This document shows, piece after piece, positions 48,001 through 58,838 of a stretch of 64,000 bases of DNA. The notes below the pieces were generated by a model. That model was not told the origin of the DNA, did not search any database, and worked only from the letters and a program-made list of their open reading frames with translations. Position 1 is the stretch's first letter; every line of letters begins with the position of its first letter. The translations under genes were made by a program, and so were the position numbers. The stretch is from Ascidia mentula. Its lineage: Eukaryota > Chordata > Ascidiacea > Phlebobranchia > Ascidiidae. Location of the stretch: assembly GCA_947561715.1 (NCBI GenBank), contig OX387201.1, positions 18,614,001-18,678,000 on the forward strand. Reading direction: 5' to 3'.

Positions 48001-51000
48001 GTACACTCCGTCTGCCGCATTGAATCATGGAATGTGGGCCAGGTCGGCAATTGGTCAGCGTGTTATGCCCGGCACGCGTGGCTCTTGTTCCAGGACTGCA
48101 TTCCGCAGCTTGAAAGTTACGCCAGCGGGCATTCGTCGCTCCATCATGTGCGAATCACTAGTGTTTCACCTATCGGTATGTGGTAAACACAGCACTACAG
48201 GGGCCGAATTTGTTTTGGCTGAAATACCTCCGTCAGTCGTGAAGTAGTTTTGCTAAACCACAGTTATCAGCCAACTTGTTTTGGCTTTGTCAAGAAAAAC
48301 ATTCTTATTGGTATTTGCAGCTGCAACATAAACCAACATGCCTCAAAATAACATGATTTTAAAGTAGAGAAACCGAAAACATTTCTCAAGACAAACTTCT
48401 TTGGGCTGGCTCATGGCAGGCTTGGAGTCGAATAAAAATGCTTGGTTCTTGCGAACATATCGGTGGTCGGGTATGATTTGAAACTTACCCCGGGATAAGA
48501 GGTGCGCGAACCAATCCGCAAACATCTGTTGTTTTTATCCAAACTCAAAGGCAAAAAAGGGGCGCCTTTGAGGCGGTTAAATACCGAGTTTGTGACATCA
48601 GGTGTGAAGAGAGACGGTTTTGGATTTTTTAAAATACTTCTGCATCGTTTTTCTGGCCACGATGCTTTAAATGTAACCGACAGGGGCAAGTTCAGGAGAA
48701 TGCTGATAACCAATGCATTATGTGGACCAGAATTAAAACGCTACTGTTTCCTGCGCTTAGTCAGTTGCCCACGTACATGCTGAAATATTTGTCTCATGTC
48801 AGGATGTTTTGAACAGCTTTGTTTTGCAAACACATTTCCTCCATCACCAATAATAATAAACCAAGACAAGTTCTTCTTAGAAGCCACAAACCTACACCCC
48901 CTGAACCACCACAATCTGCCACCACTTCATGTGTTTTTCCCTTTTCCAAAACAGCGAGGTAGCGTGAAGGAGGGAGGCAGACGAGGCGTCAAAACAAGTG
49001 AAACGTCATCGACAGAGCGTCTCCGCGGACCCGATACGACCACCCACAATGCCATGCGTGCGAAAGCATTGAAACGTGACGAGGTTCAGGAAAGCCGCAA
49101 TTTTTGCCGCTTTGATCTCTCCCTCTTTTGTGTGGGGTTTGACGCTCAGGTGTTGCCAAATCCTGGACATATCCGCGGGAATCGAACGGCATCGCACATC
49201 CTTTGTGACGTCACAATCGTGGGTCGGAGGTCAAGAAGTGAGCAAATAGGCGAGGCGGCGCAACCTCGCTAATGTTTTCGGTCGTACAGGCGCTTGAAAC
49301 TGGAGCAAAAGTAGGTTTGGTGCCTTGTTGGTTTGTACCGTGGAGAGGGAGACCAAATATTGACCTCCCCACCCAAGTCATAAAAATAGCTCAAGTCAAC
49401 GGTTACGACAGAGCAAAGTCCCGTTTTAATTCAACATCTGCCAAGTCGAAGCGGCATTGTTTACGCAAGGTGATGGACCCCCGCTCCCCCCCACCGCAGT
49501 GGATGTGACGTAATCCATGTCTGTTGAAACGGGAGTGGCGCTTTTCAGCATGGCGGTAGAAATAGACCTGGAATCGAGTGGTAAAAAACTGAAACCGCTT
49601 TGTTTAAGTTTCCAAGAGGCAAGATTGCGTTGGTTTAACACACGACCTTCCTTTGTTGGTTACGGCCCAGAGTAAAATCACATGAAGCTAAAATAATACA
49701 GTGTTTGTTTACGTGGTTCACCGGCATTGTACATGCTGTGTCAATGCCACTTTTTTCGAACAAGTAGGAACGAATTACAAAATCAATTCCGGTGAGGTTT
49801 GAACTCACGACCGTGGACATACAAGTTCCCAAGGTTGTTGAGCTTGGCATGAAGGAAAATGATATCTAGGTTTCAATCCACATTGTTACATCATCCAGGG
49901 TACCACTGATGCACGGATACCGTCGGCATACAATGTGGTCACGTATTGACCTTATGAAATCAGAATTTAAAACATAGCAGTCCTGATTAATATGGTGACA
50001 ATAAACACCATTCTTTCGCATGTCAAGCTACCTTCGAAGGAGGGATATCTTCGCCAAAAGGCGACGTGACGCGGTCGCGGTGTCATGACCCTTCCCCAAC
50101 GAGTCTGCTCGACAAAGGTTTAATCATAGCGGACTGCAACGCGATACTTCTAAGACTCGCTAAGACCTCTATACAAATACAACCCACTGTATGTGGCAAC
50201 CTCGGTCGAAACGCAAACACGTGATTTATAATTTAAGGTGCAGTTGTTACGTCATCCCATACACAAAGCACAAAGAACGATGGTGAGTCAGCTGTGGATG
50301 AATTTGCGGAAATCAAACCTCGTAACTTTAAGTGGGTCGTTACCGCGGCAACGTTTTTATGTGCTGGCTGTATACGTTAAAGGCTGGGGTTTCAAAAACT
50401 TTTATCAAGTTGAATAATAAAATCCTGTAAGTCAGACAGGGGTGCGGGTTGTTTGTTAACGTTTGGAAAGTGTTTCAAATCGTGTTTAAACATCCTAATG
50501 GTTTTAAATTGAAACGCATGTTACTGTTAATGCAAAACAGCTGTAACACATTCGTAAGCAAGGGGCCAATTATATATGTATATACGTACTGTGTATAGTG
50601 TTCTAGCTTTTAGGAAAGGCAGCATTGCCGTCAAGTGGGTAATTTGTGTGCAACGCAAAGTTCAAGAAAAGTACATAGCCACCAACGCACGTGTACATGT
50701 TGTCTAATTTGGACTTCACCACAAACCAAAAAACTACGCCCAGCAAATCCCGCGCCAAAGGCAAAAAAAATACACAAGCTTCAATGAGAAAGTTGGGCAC
50801 GAATCTGTCGTTTGATGGAATTAAGAAAACACGACCACAAAGTGAACAGATTTGAACCATCACGTGTCAATGTTTCGTGGCCGCTAAAACATGTTGGACT
50901 GATGCGGTGGGCGAGAAACGTAAGAAACCTAAATCCGGTTCCAATTCCCATGACATGACCGCTTTTTGTGTCCGCACGTCGTTCGCACAGCGCTTGGGAA

Positions 51001-54000
51001 TTGCCTTTTTTGACAGGAGGCGGAAGCGATCTGGTTTAATCCGGTTTAAACCGACAACAGCCGAGGTCAACGAAACGTTTCAAGTTCTTTCACAAATCAG
51101 TTGTGTTTCGGAACACGAGTGGTTTAACTTTGTTAAAATGTTCAAAAACAAACCACTGCATCCCAGTCTGCAACCAGTTCAATGTAGTAGTACTGATGAT
51201 GACTGAGTTCGAAACGTTTGCTAAGAACATGATTAACAGCATCCTAGCCTTGGCTTTCCTTTTCAAAGTTATCAACCCCAGATATTTTGCACCCAAACAA
51301 ACCACAACATCAACTAATTTTCCTTCACCAGAAAATTCCGTGTTTAAGTTGGTGATATTGTTCGTTTCACCAAAAGATAAATAGCAAAACATTTTGTGTT
51401 AGAAACGCTTTGCACAGTTTAAGCTGAGAAGTATTGGGAAGTTTTCAGATGCAACCATTTACTAAAGCCATTCTAAAAAAACAATAATTACCTGCATTCA
51501 CTTCGCGTTTCCTTTGTTTAATTCCGGCTTCTTTCCCGCCGACCGCCCGTTCATTTTCCTCCTCAACCTTTCGTTTGAGGCGGTTTGCACGTTCCTCATC
51601 GGATGAGCGCACGCTATTGCTACCGACCTTTCCAGTGCTTGCGTACGTTGTCAAACCGCTGACTCGTCGACTCGCCGGCGGGGAATTAGCTTCACGCTTG
51701 ACCGGTACTTCCTGGTATCCTGGCGGTGTACGTGATTTCCCGTAAGCATTGTAAGTGTAGGGTGAATTAGCGTAGTTCAGTTTTGCTGTTTTGCCCCCAG
51801 CCCCGACGTGACTGCTGTTCTGAGCCTGAGGTACCGGCGAATCGCTCGACAGTTTCCCAGGGTTGTGCGCTTGTCCCCGGCTCGCCAGTAATAGTGGGTT
51901 AACGGAGGGACTCCCACGTTCCTTGTCCATCATACCCTGCGACCGAATGTACGGTAGTCTTATTATATTGGTTTCTAGAGAAAATGTAAGTTTCCATAAC
52001 CAACGATTTCAGACCATTCCAGGGGATGAAAAGACAATTTATTGATTTTTAGGCTGGCTGTTGTAGAATTATGATTCTCCGGCTTTTTGTGGTAATTTTA
52101 AACTGTCAAGACACTAAAAAACACTCGCCAATAAACTAAAACCATGTTTTGCCCAAAACATCGTGAAAAGTCAGCGGCTGCACTGACGAAACCTCGTAGG
52201 TCGATAATATAAAAATATTGACAAAAAACGATGATCTTTTTATAGAAAACTCGGGTGACCGGAGTTCATCATGATAAAAAGTAGGTTTGTTTGTCGAGTG
52301 ATCCACACAAACACGACAACTAACCTGTGCTGATGGGTTAGAGTGAGCAATCACAGAGTGACGTAAAGCTTGCTGTTGTTGTTGCTGCTGAGGCATGAGA
52401 ACGGCGTAAGGTGGAATGCCAACCGATCGTAAATACTCCGCTATTGCAGCAGCCTGAAAGTAGGGGATAAATAAGCAAATCTTACCGTGAAAGCACCGGG
52501 TTTCTATTTCGTACAGGTAAAATACTGGTATCAGAAAACAAGCTGGCCAATATAAACCGACACATTGGAATAGAAGATTATATAGTTTTTCACGAAGCAA
52601 GTGGGTGTGTAAGTCAGCTACTATACTATAACCGCTTATGTTAAAACTTTTTAGCTACAGCCAAGCATTGATTAAACTACCAACGCAAAGGCATTTTACA
52701 GCGATTGCGCACACGTCTCGGGGCTGTATCACCCCAAAACACATGCCCCGGAAAGCATCTCGTACATCACAACACCTGGAAAAGTTACGGACCAGCGAGA
52801 TTTTCGCCGCTTTGCCATTACTCACTGTTCGACTTACGTCAGCAGGCGCTGGAGTTCGGTACAATTGCGATGTTTGTGCGGTCGAGAAGGCAGGCGCGGC
52901 AAGCCCGGCCATAGATGACTTCACCACCGACGAAACACTCGGGTCCGCTTGACGCAAATACGATGGCAGCGCGTACGGAGGGGTGGGGAAGCCCCCTAGG
53001 GTCTGTGGGAACACGTACGGAGGCGTCTGGGTCAAGTAGGGGGGGTTCTCTTTGTCGGGGTTCGCCTTACTGCCTGGTACCGCAAGGTAAGGATTGGTGG
53101 TTTGACTATGCCGCGGCGTAATACGCGACATCGGGCTGCTGCTGCGCCGATGCGGTGATTTGGTCGATCGATTGCCGTCGATCTGATGCGGTAGCGCTGG
53201 GCTTCGTGGTTTTGTATCCGGGGCGAATGAGCTTTCGTGGGAACGTTTCTTGCCCGTTTTGTCGGCCGACATTGACCGGTTGGGTGAGCGCTCGCGAGAG
53301 ATACGGCGACGATCGTTGTACGGTGACGGAGAACGACGGTCGGTTCGATCGTGTGGTCCTTTGTAAGGAGAGGCATAAAGATCAGCCGGATTCCGTGGCC
53401 TGGAAAAGAAAACTTACATTTGATTGTGCTGTACAAATAACTGGGCAAGCGAAAATTTCATATGGGGTCATTGCGTTTGTGGCGCTATTAAAATGCGCTG
53501 AACTTTAAACTTATCAATGTTGTAACACGAATCCAATGAAATCGATAAAAATGCACCGAACGAAAATCCAGTTAAAAAAAAAACTAAATTAAACCTGAAG
53601 GAAAAACAAGTGAAATTGTATTCCACTTCGTTAAGTGCCCAAGTGGAAACTCACACTATGTGGCTAATTAGGTTAATAACTTGAAAGTGAAATATGTATT
53701 GCAGTGTAGTAATACTAATCTAGACCTGCTAGTACCAAAAAGGTACCCTGACAGGCTGCATGACAGGTGTTCCACCTCACATTGAAATAAAACCTATAAT
53801 ATACCAGAACACGGCATTAGCTTCAAAACAAGGAATATATGTTTCAGCCTGTGGGCATCAACAGTCCCTTTATATTAAACAACGATACTATTAGGGAAGG
53901 TATACTGTAATTGCCAAGCCAACATCTGCAGTCTATGGTTAAGATCCCTATTGTTCAATAATTTAACGTATAATATATTAGAAAATTAAAGTGTTACCGC

Positions 54001-57000
54001 TTAAAGTGAATCTCATATTGCAGGTAAACTTCCTATGGATTGTTTATTTGAATCAAATTGTAAAAACAAATTTGGATATAACGCAGTTGTAAAAAAAATT
54101 GTCCTCTTATATCAGTGTGGGTCTAGAATATTTGCATATAATGTTGAAGTTAATTAAATCTTGAGCACCCAGACATACCTTATTAAAATCATTTAAATTA
54201 ATAGTGGCCGTGAAAATGAGGTTATAAGCCTCATGTACATTTTTAGTGAAAAACGATTAAGGCAAATGTTTCTGACACATTGCTACATGAAAAAGCACTC
54301 CTTCAAAGTGTGTTTGGCACTTTTAGGTCGCATAATTAAAAAATCCCCCCCCCCCCAAAAAAATAATAATAATAATAATCTTGATCAAATGAGACCAACA
54401 ACGTCCACATTCACTTGAAATTGCCAACAACGATTTTTCACAGACTTAATCAAGAACAGTTCGATCATTGGTTTGGCAGCTTGCCAACTATGCGGATCCC
54501 TGCTGGTGCGTGGATAGGGGCGTTCCGGGATTAAGATGGCAACGCACGTTTTAAGCTGAAGCGAAGACAAACAACAAATCCGTGCCAAGAATTTCGCCAA
54601 CGTTTAGACCGCGCCGAGCCGCAAAAATAACTCATAACGTCATGGCTCGTTGTCACGCTCGGTTGCAGAACGAGGGAACGGCGGGAGGAGGGCAGCATTA
54701 CACTGTAACCTCTTTCAAGTTGTTTACGGGTACAAAAGGGGAACTAAGAAGTCTTAGTTAAAGACAAGTTGCGTTCATTGATGTGGCTTTAAGGATTTGT
54801 CCCACGTTGATGTTATTTGGGTTTGCGTTACAACTTGCAAATCTGCACAGTTGTTTAATAGTCCATCACGGTTGTCTATATTTATTGAAGAACTAGAAAA
54901 AATAACATCAAATTCAGCGGTGTTGACCACACCTTGGGTGAAAGGCGGGTTTTTACACAGAAGTAGTCAAATTCGCACCCCTCCTCGTATCCAGTAACTG
55001 TATTCCCGCAGTGTTATTCGTAAACGTGAAACTTGTTTATAAAATGTAGGAAGTGGACGGCGGCGATGACACCAGGATAGCGTGAGTCAAACTCTCTTCC
55101 CGCAAATTATCGTTCACGATCTCTCGACGAATTTTTTCACTAAAACGCCATGAGAAGCGTTTGTTGTGTTGCAGAAAACAACACAGCGACACGGTAAACA
55201 CCTTTAACAACGCGAGCTGCCGGAATTGGGCCGAGGCTAAGCCCCCAGGCGATGCATAGGGCCGCGAAACCAACACGCAGTTTACACCGTCGATAAACCG
55301 TCCGCTCCTTGGACGAGAGCCGCGCGGCGCAAGCTGCTTATGGTCGGGTGCTGAGTGGATTTCGCAAGCTTCGCCGCGAAGGCATAACAAACGCTACACG
55401 GTCAGTTCCGAGCTCCCAGAGTCTCGTTCAAAACTAAATTCATGAACTCTGCGTGCGAATCGGATACCGGTGTACGTTTGTAAAGGGCGTGTGACGATTT
55501 TAGGCGTCGCGACTTCAGCTAAAGCGCATAAGATCGTGGGTGTGCGGCGTTGGTTGAGTTCCAGATTTCTCAAGTAGCGACGTGAAGGGTTGAATAACCT
55601 TTCCCACAATCCAACGCGTTTTAATGCGAATTGAGCGCCTCGAATCAAGCGAATTTTACTGTGATTGTTTTAATGCAGATATCTAAAAAATTTGACACCA
55701 CAACTTATCCGGTGATAATTTTGTGTTTGGGGAATGCGAAGGTAGAACCAAATAAGCTGTTTGGAAATAAATTACAATATTGAGAGTTGACTGAAAATCA
55801 AGTGCTTCATTCACGATCTACTGAAGGCATTAAAACAAACGATACAGGAACTGAAAGATCTATGCTAATCAAATTGGCAACTTAAACTTTGGTGTGTTGA
55901 GTTTTGCATGAAAATATTGAGTCAATGGACTTCAAGTGCCCATTTGTCCCAAATACAATCAATGAGAATGTATAAGAGTGACACTTTAACTGTCATTCTG
56001 CGGCAAACTTTAAAAATTTTGGACTTTTTAGAGGACAAATCAATTTTTGTTCAATTGGACTTATTATGCCATGAAAGGTAAAACATTGTCTTTATCAAAA
56101 GCTTTAACCTTGACAGGTTCACAACTGCTGACATCAAAAGAGTGTCTTCCATTTCAGTGATGTAAATGTAGCAGTCCCTATTTATAAGTCAATATCAACA
56201 GTTTGACAAAGACCAAAACGTTTTTTTAGAAAAACTTGCTAAGTCATTTGGAAGTTATGTGGATCTTGTTTACATAAAAACTTTGTCAATCTACAGCTTA
56301 CAGGATACCTGTGGGCATTCTTTGCATCACTTTCTATTTTGTAAATACAAGCGTAGCACTTAGCGAAGGGTCAGACACCTAATACCAGGAAAACTTAATT
56401 GTGTTTACACTTTTTGAATACACAAAAACACTGATTGTAGCAAGTATCATCAGAAGACAGTGCTTTCGGTCCTTCCAACCAAATACCAGAAAAATGCCTC
56501 GAAACGAACATTTCAGTGTTCTTTGTTTGAAACTTCGAGTATGTTTGGTTGCTATGCTACCAAATTCAAAATGTTTTTCAAACATAAAAAGAGACCAAGA
56601 CTATTTACAGGCAATGTGGGGACCATGGTTGGAGACAGAATTTTTTTTTAAATACTACATGGCCTCTCATTTCGTGCATGAACAAGCCCACTGTGCCACC
56701 CGCGCACCTGGATATGCATGAGTGAATGTGCTGCCAAGCGTTTCGACACAACAGGTAAGGTTTTCTGAGGAACTCAGACAAAATGCGAAACGCGGAACTC
56801 TGTAAACAAGCAGGGGGTTACGATTCTCTGTCATCGAGCCAAACCTAGAGGTGCGCGCCCGCGTTTTGCGGGTCACCTGAAAACAATACGGCCTTTGAAA
56901 GCACGGGAATCTTCTGAAGTTGACTTCGCTACAACAAAGATTGTGATCTTTTGTGCGGTTGCCGAGTCGACCCTGCTATATTGATGGGAGGGTATGGCAT

Positions 57001-58838
57001 GTGTTGTTACCAATCCGCATCTCTCACGCAAAGTTATTTGTTTCGCTGCAGGATATTTTTGTACCAACTAAAGGTCATTGAAATGTTGTTGTTGTGGTTG
57101 ACCTCCAAAGTTCTATTTTAATTACAGATCTATATCTAAACTTCTTGTTTTATCGCGGTTAAGCTTAGGGCCAAGAGTAACAGAAAAACGTTTGCTCAGA
57201 ATTACAACAACACATATCTCAACAAGTTCGGTTTAGAAGATAAGCACTTTTCCACAACCACTTTGAACATGCAAAATGGTTAACTTGCGTTGTTGGAAAT
57301 ATGAGGTGTGGGGAATTTGTGATATTTAGGAAACATGTATTACGCCACGACAATTTCATGCGGATAACACTTTGTGGTTTGCCTAGTTTTGCTGCAAAGT
57401 TTCTTACAGTTTGCACTGAATAAGAACGCAGTAACAGTGTTCGTTTGCATTGCCACAATGTTAACCAGCAATAATTGCAATGGCGATAAAATGAATATGT
57501 TTTGCAAAAATTACCTTTGGGCAAGCGCCATTAACCTTCTCCTCGCCTCATCTCCGTTTACTCCCATCGCCAACTCATTATTGGCGGCATACAACATCTC
57601 TCGTTCCCGCGATGCTCTGGCGGCTTCCTGCTGTTGATGATGATGAGAAGGAGGAACACCGTTGCCGTTCTTCATACCTCCCATTGTCGGCGTGGACACT
57701 TTGCGCTCAGGGGCCGGCGATTTCGACAGAGACGCGTTGGGGTTTGTAAGGTAAGCGGGCGGAAACGGCACGGAAAAGGGATACGGGGTCACCAAAGGCG
57801 GTTTCTTTGATGCTTCGGGGGAGGATGACCGTCTGGCCGCAGGCGAAGGCGCGGATTGCCGAGGTGACAAGATACCCTTCATTTTCATCGCCTCGTTGGC
57901 TAAAGCTTCTTGATACTTCAGCAGAAAGTCGACCCCTGGTACTCCTGGTATAGCTACACCGGCAGCAGCAGCAGCGGCGGCGGCGGCGGCGTCTTTCGCT
58001 GTTGCCGCATCTATACCGCTGGCTGAGCTGGCAACGGCGGGAGCGCAAAAGCTTTTGAAGTACGGGTGAGTGAACAGATGGGCGGGTGTGTGTTGCGCAA
58101 GCCCAGGGAGACTCTCGTACAGACGTTTGTCTTGTTCACTGAGCGCCCCGAATGCCGGAACTTGCCCCGGCAACAAGTTGGCGCCGTAAGCCGCGATCTG
58201 GGACGGAAAAAGCATCGGGATGTCTGCCAGGCCAAGTCCAGGTGTCTGGGAGCCACGAGCGCCCATAAAATAGGCCGGATTGGCGGCAAGAGGGTACATT
58301 AAGCCGGGCAGAGCGGCGGCGGCCGCAGCGGCTGTAATTCCAGCACTCGAGGACGCGGCGCTGGGGGAGGAACCGGGCGATTGTTGCTGTTGTCTTTCCA
58401 CGTCGCCACCAAGCACGAGACCTTGCTGTCGCGCAAAAGTCTCGGCGCAGACGTTTGGATCCAGCGCGGTGGGAAGCATATAAGGATGTAGAAAGGACAA
58501 CATGGGATTATGGGGCGCAAAATGACCCATGGGGTGACCGCCAACACTTGGTAATGACGTCAAAGCGTTTGGGAGTACCATTGTCCGTTGACCGTGTTCG
58601 CCATCTGCTGCATTGCTAGGCGACGGTGGTCTCTTGGCAACGGGGGATAGAGATCTTGTGGGCGATTCTGTCGAGCAGTTTCGGTATGAGAGAAGGTGCC
58701 GCTCGTCTTGGTATATTCTCTGGTGCAATACTCCGTTGCTGTGGTTGTAATTCGTCATTGTGGTTTCGTCGCCTGGGCTTCGTTCGTTCAAACGCATGTT
58801 TTCGGGCTTACTAGGCGCGTTAACACGAGGCGGTTCAT
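44155..58838 (-). CDS. VGLL4: VGLL4/Tgi-type TEAD co-repressor, 5 exons found, 5' end not located
   Basis: Five exons join in frame: 58838-57515, 53399-52838, 52453-52325, 51936-51492 and 45038-44155 (TAA), 1114 codons plus an unplaced first exon. The last exon begins with two TDU (Tondu) repeats, IDEHFRRSLGEQYKK and VDDHFQKALGGDVWSRLK, the paired TEAD/Scalloped-binding motifs that define VGLL4 and Drosophila Tgi. PPxY motifs occur at 57751-57762 (PPAY), 51715-51726 (PPGY) and 44362-44373 (PPPY), plus LPPY nearby; these bind WW domains such as those of Yorkie/YAP. The rest is low complexity: polyAla, polyGln, Ser/Pro and Arg/Ser-rich. Family proteins sit in the nucleus and repress Hippo-pathway targets. 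Known relatives are about 290-380 aa, so this one is roughly three times longer. The 5' exon should end in phase 1. Confidence 0.86.
46149..46259. repeat. Foldback palindrome centred on TGACGTCA
   Basis: Perfect 13-bp arms CGCAACGATGCGT (46185-46197) and ACGCATCGTTGCG (46209-46221), extended outward imperfectly through TAGTAAA and GAGCTC. The spacer holds TGACGTCA, the CRE/ATF site. Lies in the 6.45-kb intron of the VGLL4-type gene. It may be a MITE or a regulatory element. Confidence 0.75.
49788..49858 (-). repeat. tRNA-like (SINE head) candidate in the VGLL4-type gene intron
   Basis: On the minus strand GTGAGTTCAAACCTCAC forms a perfect T-arm-like stem-loop, preceded by an A-box-like TGCCAAGCTC. 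No matching acceptor stem, so a SINE fragment is likelier than a tRNA gene. Confidence 0.4.
51492..51936 (-). CDS. VGLL4: VGLL4-type exon with PPGY motif and basic patch
   Basis: 445 nt, phase 0 in (GGTCGCAG acceptor), phase 1 out (GTAATT). It carries TPPGYQEVPVKRE and a strongly charged C-terminal stretch RANRLKRKVEEENERAV, then KQRKREVN, likely a nuclear localisation signal just before TDU1. A 6.45-kb intron follows. Confidence 0.82.
52325..52453 (-). CDS. VGLL4: VGLL4-type small exon with polyGln
   Basis: 129 nt, phase 0-0. It encodes AAAIAEYLRSVGIPPYAVL followed by a seven-Gln run and a polar tail. Being symmetric, it could be a cassette exon. The acceptor is CTACTTTCAG and the donor GTTAGT. 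Confidence 0.8.
52838..53399 (-). CDS. VGLL4: VGLL4-type exon, Arg/Ser-rich
   Basis: Starts after TTTTCCAG and ends at a GTAAGT donor; phase 2 in, phase 0 out. It encodes a run of Arg/Ser dipeptides (SPSPYNDRRRISRERSPNRS), a basic KTGKKRSHE stretch that may be a nuclear localisation signal, and several NPPY/TPPY motifs that are near-matches to PPxY but lack the first proline. Confidence 0.82.
53400..57514. other. 4.1-kb intron of the VGLL4-type gene
   Basis: No gene recognised. Contains a C11-A9-(AAT)n simple repeat at about 54343-54380. Confidence 0.6.
57515..58838 (-). CDS. VGLL4: VGLL4-type large 5' exon with polyAla tracts
   Basis: This is the first exon located, 1324 nt, entered in phase 1 (GTATATTTGCAG acceptor) and left in phase 2 (GTAATT donor). 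Near its start, SPTRSLSPVAKRPPSP followed by ALTSLPSVG resembles the conserved N-terminal half of vertebrate VGLL4. Two alanine runs (about 57960-58010 and 58310-58340) are encoded by GCN repeats and may be length-polymorphic. It ends in a charged helix (ARASREREML). Confidence 0.82.

Larger units (their letters stand above)
45039..51491. other. 6.45-kb intron of the VGLL4-type gene
   Basis: By far the longest intron in the window. Apart from the 46149-46259 foldback and the 49788-49858 SINE-like piece, I see no gene. A 136-codon plus-strand open frame (47776-48186) has no recognised similarity. Its size relative to other introns makes it a place to look for enhancers. Confidence 0.6.

Noticed and set aside
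47776..48186. 136-codon plus-strand open frame in the VGLL4-type intron
   Set aside because: No recognisable domain, no splice context, and composition like the surrounding intron.
49788..49858. Functional tRNA gene
   Set aside because: A good T-arm but no acceptor stem and no clear anticodon arm.
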